Assembly: GCA_903904515.1 (NCBI GenBank)
Contig: CAIVCR010000110.1
Span: 31,915 to 95,914 of the forward strand
DNA from: an uncultured Bacteroidia bacterium
GTDB taxonomy: Bacteria > Bacteroidota > Bacteroidia > Bacteroidales > Prolixibacteraceae
Reading direction: 5' to 3'
Length of the DNA: 64,000 nt
Shown: in pieces, positions 1 to 9,705 of the stretch
Layout of the letters: each line of letters begins with the position of its first letter
Numbering within the stretch: the stretch's first letter is position 1
Notes under the pieces: generated by a model
Told to the model about the DNA's origin: nothing
Seen by the model: only the letters and a program-made list of their open reading frames with translations
Database searches by the model: none
Program-made: the position numbers and the translations under genes

Positions 1-41
1 ATTATTGTATATTTAGGTTTAAAACCATAATTTTATAGACC

Positions 42-491
42 ATGTCAATTAACAAAGTTATTTTGATCGGAAATGTAGGGAAAGACCCTGATATCAGGCA
101 CCTTGAAAGCAACGTTGCAGTGGCTAACTTCACGCTGGCAACCTCGGAGAATTACACCAATAAAAGCGGTGAAAAAGTAACCACTACGGAATGGCATAAC
201 ATCGTTTGCTGGCGTGGATTGGCAACAATCGCTGAAAATTACATCCATAAAGGGAGTCAGATCTATGTCGACGGTAAAATCAGAACAAGAAGCTACGATG
301 CACCCGATGGATCTAAAAGATATATCACAGAGATTCTTGCCGACTCGATACAACTTCTTGGAAAAAAAGGTGATGGAACCTCCTCCGATGGGTTTAAACC
401 TTCCGATGGGAACCATGTTGGCGAGCCAAACCATGAACCAGGTTCGTATACCGGAGCCGGAGATAAAGATGGAGATGATTTACCATTTTAA
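42..491 (+). CDS. ssb: Single-stranded DNA-binding protein
   Basis: ORF MSINKVILIGNVGKDPDIRHLESNVAVANFTLATSE...; OB-fold SSB N-terminus, acidic C-terminal tail ending DGDDLPF. Confidence 0.97.
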   Translation: MSINKVILIGNVGKDPDIRHLESNVAVANFTLATSENYTNKSGEKVTTTEWHNIVCWRGLATIAENYIHKGSQIYVDGKIRTRSYDAPDGSKRYITEILADSIQLLGKKGDGTSSDGFKPSDGNHVGEPNHEPGSYTGAGDKDGDDLPF

Positions 492-547
492 TGAACTTAG
501 GGGGCCTCATGCTTAACCGGTATTACGCTATATTTGAAAGATTAACT

Positions 548-1129
548 ATGAGGCTTATACCCATTTATGTTCTGACAGGATTTCTGTTTTTTTCCGAATC
601 ATGCAAAAAAGAGTATACCCCAAGACCAAGAGGATATTTCAGAATCTCATTTCCGGCAAAAAGCTACAAACCGCTTGAGCTATCTGTTCCCTATTTTTTT
701 CAGGTACCTGCCTATTCCACTCCGGGTCACGATCTGCTAAGTCCCGATCAGCCCAATTGGATCACTATCGAAGTGCCTGCTAACCACGCCCAGATTCATC
801 TGAGCTATAAAAAAATCAATAACAACCTTGAAAGATATATTGAGGAGTCACACTCTCTTGCTTATCAACATTCCCAGAAAGCGAGCGCCATTGAGGAGCG
901 GCTTTTTATTAATCCTTCGAAAAAAGTCTATGGCACAATCTACACCATAAAGGGGAATGCTGCCTCACCAATGCAGTTCTACCTCACAGACAGCACCCGT
1001 AATTTTCTGCGCGGATCACTATATATCAAAGAGATACCAAATAGTGACAGTTTACAGCCGGTAATCGGATTCCTTATTCAGGATGTCCTGCATCTGATTA
1101 AAACAACCGAATGGAAAGAGGTTAAATAA
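548..1129 (+). CDS. gldD: Gliding motility lipoprotein GldD-like
   Basis: Internal ATG at 548 gives a lipoprotein signal (MRLIPIYVLTGFLFFSESCKKEYTPRPRGYFRISFP); GldD-like PRPRGYFRI motif. Confidence 0.85.
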   Translation: MRLIPIYVLTGFLFFSESCKKEYTPRPRGYFRISFPAKSYKPLELSVPYFFQVPAYSTPGHDLLSPDQPNWITIEVPANHAQIHLSYKKINNNLERYIEESHSLAYQHSQKASAIEERLFINPSKKVYGTIYTIKGNAASPMQFYLTDSTRNFLRGSLYIKEIPNSDSLQPVIGFLIQDVLHLIKTTEWKEVK

Positions 1130-1809
1130 TGCCGCTCCAGCTACATAAACATATTGAAAACGGGGAGATCGGACTATGGAAAATCTCTGAAGAACCTGAA
1201 GAGTTGCTCCTATTGGCTAATTTGTCTTCTGCTGATAAAATTACCTGTTCTGGAATTACAACTCTACACCGCAAAAAAGAGTGGCTGGCTACCAGGGCGT
1301 TGCTCAATGAAATGACCCTCCTTGCCGGCCCAATCAACTATTACGAAGATGGAAGGCCTTACCTTGAACAGGGCAAATACAACATAAGCATCTCACACAC
1401 AAAAGGTTTTGCAGCTATCTTTCTGCACGAAACACTCATTCCCGGTATCGATATTGAACTCACATCCCGACTTGTGGGAAAGGTGGCCAGTCGTTTCCTT
1501 TCACCGGAAGAGTTCGAAATGTGCCATGCCATACCGGAATTAACAACTAAAAGGGTATTGTTGGTATGGTGTGCCAAAGAGGCTATTTTCAAGATAGTCC
1601 CTTTCACTAATATCGAATTTTCAACCGATATCAAAATTACATTAAATGACACAACAGACAATTTCGGCTCTTTTCCGGGAGTGTATGTTGGACCCTTGGA
1701 ACAAATACCTGTTGAATTGGAATACCTTGACAAAAACGGTGTTATCCTGGTTTGGGGCTGTATAAAGCCTGGTCAGGATGCCCGATATAATTTTATCAAT
1801 TCATTTTGA
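1129..1809 (+). CDS. 4'-phosphopantetheinyl transferase superfamily protein
   Basis: ISISHTKGFAAIF...GIDIE...WCAKEAIFK motifs of Sfp-type PPTases. Confidence 0.85.
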   Translation: MPLQLHKHIENGEIGLWKISEEPEELLLLANLSSADKITCSGITTLHRKKEWLATRALLNEMTLLAGPINYYEDGRPYLEQGKYNISISHTKGFAAIFLHETLIPGIDIELTSRLVGKVASRFLSPEEFEMCHAIPELTTKRVLLVWCAKEAIFKIVPFTNIEFSTDIKITLNDTTDNFGSFPGVYVGPLEQIPVELEYLDKNGVILVWGCIKPGQDARYNFINSF

Positions 1810-1877
1810 CCCAGGGATTGAACAATCTGAACCTTCAAATATCTCTTAAAAATTGACTTTATTAAATATTCTTACAG

Positions 1878-3383
1878 ATGAAAATTCCTGAATCACATAT
1901 TATTGTAATTTTCGGAGCTTCGGGCGACCTGACAAAAAGGAAACTAATACCGGCAATTTATCAGTTGTACATTAATCACCTTCTTCCCTCCAATTTTGCG
2001 ATTCTGGGAACCAGCAGAACCCCTCTCTCCGACGAAGAATTCTGCGAACGAATTATCGAATTTCTACCTTCACAAAAAGAGACTGACCCTTCATTTCTGA
2101 ACAGATTATTCTACCAATCAATCGATTACCACGAGAACAATGACTACATTAAGCTTAAAGAGCGACTGGCAGGATTGAGTCAGAACCTGAATATCGCACC
2201 AAATTATCTGTTCTACCTCTCGACTCCACCAAATCTATATGATGTAATTCCGGAGAAGCTCGCGCTGGCAAATCTACATCTTCAAAAAGACGGTTTTAAA
2301 AGGCTGATCATCGAAAAGCCTTTTGGAAATACCCTTGAAAGTGCCAAATCGCTCAATATTAGCCTTCTGAAAAATTACGAGGAGAATCAAATCTATCGGA
2401 TTGATCATTACCTGGGAAAAGAAACTGTTCAGAATCTTATGGTAACCCGTTTTGCGAACGGAATTTTTGAACCCTTATGGAATCGGAATTTTATCTGCCG
2501 GGTAGAAATCACCTCTGCAGAAAGTCTGGGTGTTGAAGGGAGAGGTGGATATTATGATCAGTCGGGCGCCATGCGTGATATGATCCAAAATCACCTGCTT
2601 CAAATGGTAGGCCTCGTGGCTATGGAACCGCCGGTGGTGATTGAAGCTAATGCCATCCGGCATGAAGTGATGAAAGTATTCCAGTCGTTGCGACCCATCA
2701 AGCCTGAAGAGATGCATAAACAGATTATCAGGGGTCAATATACCGCTTCGACGATTAAGGGTGTTGCAACGCCGGGCTATCGCGATGAGCCGGGTGTCGA
2801 TCCCGCATCGCATACCGAAACGTATGTTGCCATGAAATTTTTCATTGACAACTGGCGTTGGGCCGGGGTTCCGTTTTATATCCGTACAGGAAAGAAACTG
2901 CCCACCCGGGTAACTGAAATAGTTATCGAATTTAAGCCTGCACCACACCATCTGTTTGATCAGAACGGGCAAAATCAAAACAACTCAAATCAATTAATAA
3001 TCAGGATTCAGCCTGACGAAGGTTTACTGATTAAATTTAACATGAAAGAACCCGGTTCCGGATTTAAGGTGAACCAGGTTAACATGGACTTTCACTATTC
3101 CGAGCTTTCAGGAATCACATTACCTGCCGCCTACGAACGTCTCCTGCTTGATTGCCTTTTAGGTGACGCAACACTCTATTCGCGTGGTGACACCGTAGAG
3201 GCAGCCTGGAGTTTTATTCAGCCAATACTGGATGCCTGGTCGAATGACACGACAATACCAATTTATGGCTATCCTGCCGGGACATGGGGCCCATACGAAT
3301 CGGACGAATTGATTGAAGGGGACAAAACCTGGCGTTATCCCTGCAAAAATCTGGCTGACGATGGACTTTATTGTGAGTTGTAG
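1878..3383 (+). CDS. zwf: Glucose-6-phosphate 1-dehydrogenase
   Basis: IFGASGDLTKRKL and RIDHYLGKETVQN motifs, 501 aa. Confidence 0.98.
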   Translation: MKIPESHIIVIFGASGDLTKRKLIPAIYQLYINHLLPSNFAILGTSRTPLSDEEFCERIIEFLPSQKETDPSFLNRLFYQSIDYHENNDYIKLKERLAGLSQNLNIAPNYLFYLSTPPNLYDVIPEKLALANLHLQKDGFKRLIIEKPFGNTLESAKSLNISLLKNYEENQIYRIDHYLGKETVQNLMVTRFANGIFEPLWNRNFICRVEITSAESLGVEGRGGYYDQSGAMRDMIQNHLLQMVGLVAMEPPVVIEANAIRHEVMKVFQSLRPIKPEEMHKQIIRGQYTASTIKGVATPGYRDEPGVDPASHTETYVAMKFFIDNWRWAGVPFYIRTGKKLPTRVTEIVIEFKPAPHHLFDQNGQNQNNSNQLIIRIQPDEGLLIKFNMKEPGSGFKVNQVNMDFHYSELSGITLPAAYERLLLDCLLGDATLYSRGDTVEAAWSFIQPILDAWSNDTTIPIYGYPAGTWGPYESDELIEGDKTWRYPCKNLADDGLYCEL

Positions 3384-3389
3384 CAAAAA

Positions 3390-3416
3390 TTAATGGTTAA
3401 TGGTTAATGGTTAATG
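3390..3416. repeat. 7-bp tandem repeat (TTAATGG)x3.9
   Basis: TTAATGGTTAATGGTTAATGGTTAATG directly downstream of zwf. Confidence 0.9.
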
Positions 3417-3427
3417 AATTTTTCGCC

Positions 3428-3511
3428 TGGCAATAATCATTTTATAATTTGAATTTTGCTCTTTTTATTTTGCATTTTACACTTTGCATTTTTAATTTTT
3501 AATTTTATTCT
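3428..3511. repeat. AT-rich intergenic repeat of the TTTTGCATTTT type
   Basis: tttgaattttgctctttttattttgcattttacactttgcatttttaatttttaatttta. Confidence 0.6.
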
Positions 3512-3513
3512 CC

Positions 3514-4236
3514 ATGGCCCCGATTATCCATACCTATGACACCCCGGCAGATCTGGCTGATGCATTTGCAAAACAGCTGATTGAATGGGTTGACAAATCC
3601 GGCTCAGGGAACTTCCATCTCGCCTTGTCGGGAGGCAAAACACCCTCGCTTTTGTTTTCACTACTCGCAGAAAAATATAAGAATCAGGTTCCCTGGGAGA
3701 AAATCCATTTCTGGTGGGGTGACGAAAGAATGGTTCCCCCCTCAGACCCGGAAAGTAATTATGGGGTGGTTCAACAACTCCTCTTTTCGAAGATTGTTTT
3801 GGCCCCTGATCAGGTACACAGGATTCAGGGAGAACAGGAACCTCATCGGGAGGCTGAAAGATACAGCAGGGAAATAAAATTTTTGATTCCTATCGTTAAC
3901 GAATGGCCGAACTTTGATCTGGTAATTCTTGGTCTGGGGGATGACGGACATACAGCCTCAATTTTTCCGGATCAGATCGCGCTGCTTGATTCAAATGAAT
4001 ACACAGCCATTGCGACACATCCTGAATCGGGACAACTTCGCATTTCATTAACCGGAATGGTCCTGAACAATGCTAAGAGAGTTGCCTTTCTTGCCTGTGG
4101 AGCATCCAAATCAAAAATATTCAATACGATTATCTCCAATTCCCAAGGTGCTTCTCGCTTTCCCGCTTCACATATCCATCCCACAGGAGAACTACATTGG
4201 TTTGTAGATAAGGAATGTGCGGAGAATGAAAGATAA
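3514..4236 (+). CDS. pgl: 6-phosphogluconolactonase
   Basis: LALSGGKTPSLLF, WWGDERMVPPSDPESNYG, LGLGDDGHTASIFP; adjacent to zwf. Confidence 0.95.
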   Translation: MAPIIHTYDTPADLADAFAKQLIEWVDKSGSGNFHLALSGGKTPSLLFSLLAEKYKNQVPWEKIHFWWGDERMVPPSDPESNYGVVQQLLFSKIVLAPDQVHRIQGEQEPHREAERYSREIKFLIPIVNEWPNFDLVILGLGDDGHTASIFPDQIALLDSNEYTAIATHPESGQLRISLTGMVLNNAKRVAFLACGASKSKIFNTIISNSQGASRFPASHIHPTGELHWFVDKECAENER

Positions 4237-4254
4237 AGAAGAAAAATAAGCAGG

Positions 4255-4396
4255 GAATAAGAAGAAATAAATGGAAATTAGAAATAAATAGAAATTGGAA
4301 ATTCGTGGAAATAAAGGTGAAATAAGTGGAAATAGGTTGAAATAAAGTTGAAATAAAATATTTCTATTTATTTCAACCTTATTTCTATGTATTTCA
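4255..4396. repeat. GAAATAAA-type 10-11 bp period repeat ending in an inverted repeat
   Basis: GAAATAAATG GAAATTA GAAATAAATA ... GGTTGAAATAAAGTTGAAATAAAAT then ATTTCTATTTATTTCAACCTTATTTC. Confidence 0.8.
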
Positions 4397-4402
4397 TGGT
4401 TC

Positions 4403-5014
4403 CTACTTCACCAGAAAATCGAACATTTTCCGTTCGCCAATAAAACCTTCAAGCTGATCATTGATCTTAACAGGACCAACTCCGGCAGGGGTTCCGGTGT
4501 AGATAAGATCCCCGATTTTAAGGGTCACAAACTGCGAAATATGCTCAATAACGGTGTCGACGGAAAAGATCATATCTCTTGAATTTCCCCGCTGCATTAC
4601 CTCCCCGTTTTTCCGGAGTGAAAAATCGATCTGCCCAAGGTCCCCCAACTCTTCCTTAGGAATAAAACCACCCAAAACGGCAGACGAATCAAATGCTTTA
4701 GCTTTTTCCCATGGCAACCCCTTTTCGATCAGGTGACGTTGTACATCACGAGCCGTGAAATCGACACCAAGGCCAATTTCATCATAATAACGATGAGCAT
4801 AACGGGCTTCAATGGTTTTTCCCAGACGATTAATTTTTATAACCAGTTCGACCTCGTAATGAATCTCATTTGAAAAGCCGGGAAGGTAAAAATGACGGTT
4901 ATCCAACAATAAGGAGGAGTCTGGTTTCATGAAAAAAACCGGTTCCGTTGGAATATCATGTTCAAGCTCACGGGCATGCTTTAAATAATTGCGTCCAATA
5001 CAAATGATCTTCAT
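4403..5014 (-). CDS. Fumarylacetoacetate hydrolase family protein
   Basis: MKIICIGRNYLKHARELEHDIPTEPVFFMKPDSS...LIYTGTPAGVGP. Confidence 0.92.
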   Translation of the reverse strand: MKIICIGRNYLKHARELEHDIPTEPVFFMKPDSSLLLDNRHFYLPGFSNEIHYEVELVIKINRLGKTIEARYAHRYYDEIGLGVDFTARDVQRHLIEKGLPWEKAKAFDSSAVLGGFIPKEELGDLGQIDFSLRKNGEVMQRGNSRDMIFSVDTVIEHISQFVTLKIGDLIYTGTPAGVGPVKINDQLEGFIGERKMFDFLVK

Positions 5015-5067
5015 GGTAATAAATTTTAATATAGTAATTATGACAGAAATTCAAACTCAGACAATTT

Positions 5068-5877
5068 TCAGAGTTTCCGGTTTAAATCCCTTAACTTTAT
5101 TGCGGTTAAGACTTTTTTGGTGTACAGGGGGAACTCACCCTGCATCATCCATGAAAAATACCCCGGTTCATCCTGCAAAACCTTTTCAACTGCTTTCCCT
5201 TTATGTTTTCCAAAATTAAATACCTCCACCCCTTTTTCATCAAAAACAATACGCCCTGCGAAATCGACACTTTTATCGAATGCGGAAAAAGAGGCCAATG
5301 CCTCCACATTATTGACTACAGGAATCGATTTTTTCCCGTTATCGTCAAATTCGACTCCATTGTACCGATCGAGCTGTGCTTTTAGAACTTCATAGGTAGC
5401 CTTAGTATCTACCATTGCACTATGGGCATTTTCAAGATCCTGCGCCAGGTAAAACTTATAGGCTGCTGCCAGGGTTCTCTTCTCCATCCTGTGGAAAATA
5501 ATCTGCACATCGACGAATTTATGCTTTTTCATGTCAACATCGATATCGTACCTCAAAAACTCTTCAGAGAGCAGCGGGATGTCGAACCTGGTTGAATTAA
5601 ATCCTGCAAGGTCGCACCCTTCAATAAATTTGGCATAGATTTTAGCCACCTCCTTGAAATGGGGGGCATCTTTCACATCCTCATCAAAAATTCCATGAAT
5701 TGCTGAGGTCTCGGGTGGAATAGGAATTCCGGGATTAATCCGCTGAAATTTCTCCTCTTCACGGCCATCAGGATAGATCTTTAAAAGGGCAATCTCGACA
5801 ATTCGATCGGTGACCACATTGATCCCCGTGGTTTCAAGATCGAGAAATACGATCGGATTTTTAAGGTTAAGCTTCAC
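5068..5877 (-). CDS. 3'-5' exonuclease (DnaQ-like)
   Basis: FLDLETTGINVVTDRIVEIALL, FNSTRFDIPLL, AHSAMVDTKAT: ExoI/II/III motifs. Confidence 0.92.
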   Translation of the reverse strand: MKLNLKNPIVFLDLETTGINVVTDRIVEIALLKIYPDGREEEKFQRINPGIPIPPETSAIHGIFDEDVKDAPHFKEVAKIYAKFIEGCDLAGFNSTRFDIPLLSEEFLRYDIDVDMKKHKFVDVQIIFHRMEKRTLAAAYKFYLAQDLENAHSAMVDTKATYEVLKAQLDRYNGVEFDDNGKKSIPVVNNVEALASFSAFDKSVDFAGRIVFDEKGVEVFNFGKHKGKAVEKVLQDEPGYFSWMMQGEFPLYTKKVLTAIKLRDLNRKL

Positions 5878-5899
5878 GTTATGGGTTTAATTTTAAACT

Positions 5900-5931
5900 A
5901 AAAAAACCCGGCGGTCTTGTAACCACCAGGC
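5900..5931 (-). terminator. Intrinsic terminator downstream of dnaN
   Basis: Minus strand CCTGGTGGT-tacaag-ACCGCCGGG followed by T7. Confidence 0.75.
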
Positions 5932-5955
5932 TTTATCGGTATCTGTATTTAAGAA

Positions 5956-7083
5956 TTAAGCATTGATCATCATCGGCATCAACAACATAAGAACGTCCTC
6001 GTATTCCTGTTCTTTTTCAGCAGGAAGTAAAAGACCGGCTCTTGAAGGATCCGAAAGTTTCATCTTTACATCACCCGATGAGAGGTTCGAGAGGATCTCA
6101 ACCAGGAAAGTAGATTTAAAACCAATTTCCATTGGCTGTCCATCATATTCACATTTAATGGTTTCAACTCCGGAGATCGCAAAATCAATATCCTGTGCTG
6201 ATACAATCAGTTCTGAAGGGGTAAGTTTCAAACGCACCAGGTTACTCGCCTGGTTGGCAAAAACCGATACCCTTTTTAACGTAGTATAAAACTCCACACG
6301 GTCGATCACCAGCTCATTGGGGTTATTCAACGGAATAACACTATTATAGGCAGGATATTTCCCCTCTACCAGACGGCAAACCATTTTAAAACCGTTGAGT
6401 GTAAAAAAAGCATTCTTTTCGTCGAATTCAAGTTTTACATCAGAATCTTCACGTGGAAGGAGGTTTTTAAGCAGTGATGCCGGCTTTTTAGGAAGGATAA
6501 AAGAGGCCACATCGGTATATTTGACATCACTCCGCTTATATCTGACCAGCTTGTGGGCATCAGATGCAACAAACGCTATCTCCTCAGGCGAAAGTTCAAT
6601 AAAAATACCATTCATTACTGGCCGAAGTTCATCATCTGCAGTCGCAAAGAGCGTTTTGTTTATTCCACTTAGCAAAAGATCGTGAGGGAGACTGATCTCA
6701 TTATGATTTTCGGCAAGTTTTGGCAAGACAGGAAAGTCTTCCCCGTTATGACCAACAATCGAAAACTTTCCGTTTGCCGATAAAATCTCTACGGCAAAGG
6801 ATTCGGAGTCGATATTGAAAGTCAACGGCTGCTCAGGAAACTCTTTTAAAGTGTCGAGCATAATCTTGGCCTGAATTGCAATTAATCCATCTTCCGCAGA
6901 ATTTTCAAGTTCTATTTTTGTGGTTAGGGTGGTTTCCAAATCAGAAGCCGTGATCCACAACGTTTTTTCTTCGAGCTTTAGCAGAAAATTATCGAGAATA
7001 GGTAAGGTATTCTTACTGCTGATTACCCTGCTGATTGCATTTAAATGCCTTAGCAATTCGGTACTTGAAACGACAAATCTCAT
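5956..7083 (-). CDS. dnaN: DNA polymerase III subunit beta (sliding clamp)
   Basis: MRFVVSSTELLRHLNAISRVISSKNTLPILDNFLL..., 375 aa, C-term LLMPMMINA. Confidence 0.97.
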   Translation of the reverse strand: MRFVVSSTELLRHLNAISRVISSKNTLPILDNFLLKLEEKTLWITASDLETTLTTKIELENSAEDGLIAIQAKIMLDTLKEFPEQPLTFNIDSESFAVEILSANGKFSIVGHNGEDFPVLPKLAENHNEISLPHDLLLSGINKTLFATADDELRPVMNGIFIELSPEEIAFVASDAHKLVRYKRSDVKYTDVASFILPKKPASLLKNLLPREDSDVKLEFDEKNAFFTLNGFKMVCRLVEGKYPAYNSVIPLNNPNELVIDRVEFYTTLKRVSVFANQASNLVRLKLTPSELIVSAQDIDFAISGVETIKCEYDGQPMEIGFKSTFLVEILSNLSSGDVKMKLSDPSRAGLLLPAEKEQEYEDVLMLLMPMMINA

Positions 7084-7276
7084 CGGTTTATATGCTTAAA
7101 TTTATTACTGGTTGATATTTTCAGATACATTACAGTAGCCCATTACAGGGCTTTGACTCCCTATACGGGAATTGACGAATTTACAATTATTCAAACACAT
7201 TCCAATTTCAATCGGAATAATTATTTGAAATTTATCGACATTTCCCTGAACAGCCGTTTCAGAATCAGGTATCCGG

Positions 7277-9697
7277 CTAATTATCAAGCCACTGTCTTGC
7301 ATAGCGTCTGCGCCTCAACAACGAGAATAAGATCCCCCCTGCCAGAATTACCAATACAGGAAGTGCTACATTAATCAGTTGCCAGAACGATTTTTCCTCC
7401 CGCAATTTAACCTTATCAAGTAACCGTATTTGCATCGACCGTGACCTTAATTCCATAAGTCCGGAATCGTCACACAGGAAATGAATAGCATTAACCAAAA
7501 ACTCCTTATTCCCAAATGTGATGTTTGAATTTTTATCATATCCCAGAGGTTGTGGAGTATATTTGCCACCCGAAAAGCTAACTTTATTGGCAATAAGACC
7601 TCCATCCGAAATGAAAATCATTTTTGTCGGTTTACTCTCCGGAATGGCATTTGTACCCGGCGCAATATCAAGTTCACGCACCATGCGGTTTTTAAATACT
7701 GAAGTAAAAGTCCCCTCCAGCAATACACCGGCAGGAATATTTTGTTTATTGAAAAGATCGCGTGCGGGCGGGGCATCGATCATCCCCAGATTTACAATCA
7801 ATGGACTTTTGTTTGATCTCGAGTAGGGTGATGTGCTCAATATTACAGTACCCTTTGCCGACTGGGACTCCCCAACAAGATCAATAGAACTGACAAATTC
7901 AGATAATACCCTGTTCACATTCTTACCGATCGGATGATTTTGTGCCGGGTTTAATAACGGGGAAAAATACCAGGGAGCCATTGAATATTTAGGCGGTTGT
8001 CCCACCAGGGCCGTATTGACTTTAATTTGCTGACATTCAACATCCTGAACAAGATCTGAATTAATTCTCACGCCATAGTGAAAAAACTGATCACCAAGAT
8101 TTAGATCCCTGGGAAAGGCTAGTGTAGACATCCCTCCCGAAAGACTGTCAAGACTCACACTTACCGGATCGACAAGCCACATCACACGCCCGCCGCGCAT
8201 CAGGAATTGGTCGACTGCGAATTTATCCCGCTCTGAAAACGGCTTCGTCGGATTGGCTATCACCAGACTTTTAAAACTGTCGGGAACAGAGAGGAGCTCG
8301 TCAACGGTAATCCGATGAATATTAAAACTCTCGGAAAGGGTGCTTGAAATATCGCGAACCTGAACCTCCTCAAGTTCATTATTCCCCGTAAGGAAAGCCA
8401 CATTCTCCCTCTTTTCCTGAAACAAAACTTTCAAACCCCTCGCAAATTCATATTCAAGCAACTCAATGGAACGATTCAGATTCTCCTCGTCGCGCAGAAA
8501 TGGATCGTTTTTCAATAAATTTATGGCCAATTCATTCCCGGCACTTCTCAGAATTAAAGTGGGAAAAACTGTTTTGTTGGTTATTCCCCTATCGGAATTT
8601 ATGCGCAAATTAACGGGGGAGACTCCGAGTGATTGAAGATTTTCAAGGTATCTCTTTTTATCGTTTGACTCAAAGGGGTCAGTAGTATGAATATTCAATG
8701 GCTGATCGCAAAAGTTCCTGATATCCCGAAGTTTTTCAACAGCTGCCAACTGCAGTTTCACGAACCCGGGAGGAAGATCACCCGCCAGTAAAATTTCTGC
8801 ATCAACAGGCGACTTCACTTTTCTAAGTAAGTCAATAGTCAGATCTGAAAGGGTATACCTTTTCTCCGTTGTCAGATCAACACGAAAAAAGCTGGTCGCC
8901 GAGATTAAGGAAACAATAAGGCAAATTGATAAATAAATCAGTAAATGGGTTGATGATCTTTTAAGAGGTCTTCGTTTCCATTCAAGAACAATACGGGTTA
9001 TCAGGATAAATAATCCGGACATGAAAAGGAAGTAGAACAAATCACGGCTGTCGATAACCCCCCTGCTGACCGATTCGTAATGGGCATCAATACCGAGTGA
9101 TAGTATCAATGAAGCAATATCAGAAGGGAAAGGAAGCCGGGCAATAAATCCAAATCCGGAATACCAGAAGAAGCACAAAAAAACAGCCGAAATAAAAGCT
9201 ACAACCTGATTATCAGTCATAGAAGAGGTGAATAAACCAATAGTCAGGTAAATTATAGCGAGCCACAGCAATCCCATGTAACTTCCCCAGGTAGCCCCGG
9301 TATCAATACATCCTGCCGGATTACCTAACCTATAGACACTTAAAAAATAGATGAGCGTGGGCAGCAAGGTGAGCAGTACAACGACAAAGGCTGCCAGAAA
9401 CTTGGTAAAAATGAGTTGAAGTTCGGATACAGGACGGACGAGAAGCAATTCCATTGTCCCGCTGCGTTTCTCGTCGGAAAACATACGCATGGTAATGGCT
9501 GGGATCAAAAACAGGTAGATCCACGGGGCGATTTCGAACAGACCATTTAAGGTGGCATACCCTCCGTCAGGAATATTATAGTTCCCTGCAAAAACCCATA
9601 AAAACAGTCCCGTTACTACCAAAAATACCACAGACACCATTGTCCCAATAATAGAACCAAAAAACTGGGTAATCTCTTTTCTGAATAAACTGACCAT
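7277..9697 (-). CDS. Fused gliding-motility ABC transporter permease/auxiliary protein (GldF-GldG)
   Basis: ABC-2 permease N-half (MVSLFRKEITQFFGSIIGTMVSVVFLVVTGLFLWVF...DEKRSGTMELLLVRPVS) joined to a GldG-type half (RVDLTTEKRYTLSDLTIDLLRK... ABC_transp_aux). Start trimmed to ATG at 9697. Confidence 0.88.
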   Translation of the reverse strand: MVSLFRKEITQFFGSIIGTMVSVVFLVVTGLFLWVFAGNYNIPDGGYATLNGLFEIAPWIYLFLIPAITMRMFSDEKRSGTMELLLVRPVSELQLIFTKFLAAFVVVLLTLLPTLIYFLSVYRLGNPAGCIDTGATWGSYMGLLWLAIIYLTIGLFTSSMTDNQVVAFISAVFLCFFWYSGFGFIARLPFPSDIASLILSLGIDAHYESVSRGVIDSRDLFYFLFMSGLFILITRIVLEWKRRPLKRSSTHLLIYLSICLIVSLISATSFFRVDLTTEKRYTLSDLTIDLLRKVKSPVDAEILLAGDLPPGFVKLQLAAVEKLRDIRNFCDQPLNIHTTDPFESNDKKRYLENLQSLGVSPVNLRINSDRGITNKTVFPTLILRSAGNELAINLLKNDPFLRDEENLNRSIELLEYEFARGLKVLFQEKRENVAFLTGNNELEEVQVRDISSTLSESFNIHRITVDELLSVPDSFKSLVIANPTKPFSERDKFAVDQFLMRGGRVMWLVDPVSVSLDSLSGGMSTLAFPRDLNLGDQFFHYGVRINSDLVQDVECQQIKVNTALVGQPPKYSMAPWYFSPLLNPAQNHPIGKNVNRVLSEFVSSIDLVGESQSAKGTVILSTSPYSRSNKSPLIVNLGMIDAPPARDLFNKQNIPAGVLLEGTFTSVFKNRMVRELDIAPGTNAIPESKPTKMIFISDGGLIANKVSFSGGKYTPQPLGYDKNSNITFGNKEFLVNAIHFLCDDSGLMELRSRSMQIRLLDKVKLREEKSFWQLINVALPVLVILAGGILFSLLRRRRYARQWLDN

Positions 9698-9705
9698 TTG
9701 ATTTT

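Noticed and set aside
2475-2978. 167-aa minus-strand ORF within zwf
   Set aside because: Fully antisense to a confident G6PDH CDS; composition typical of shadow ORFs.
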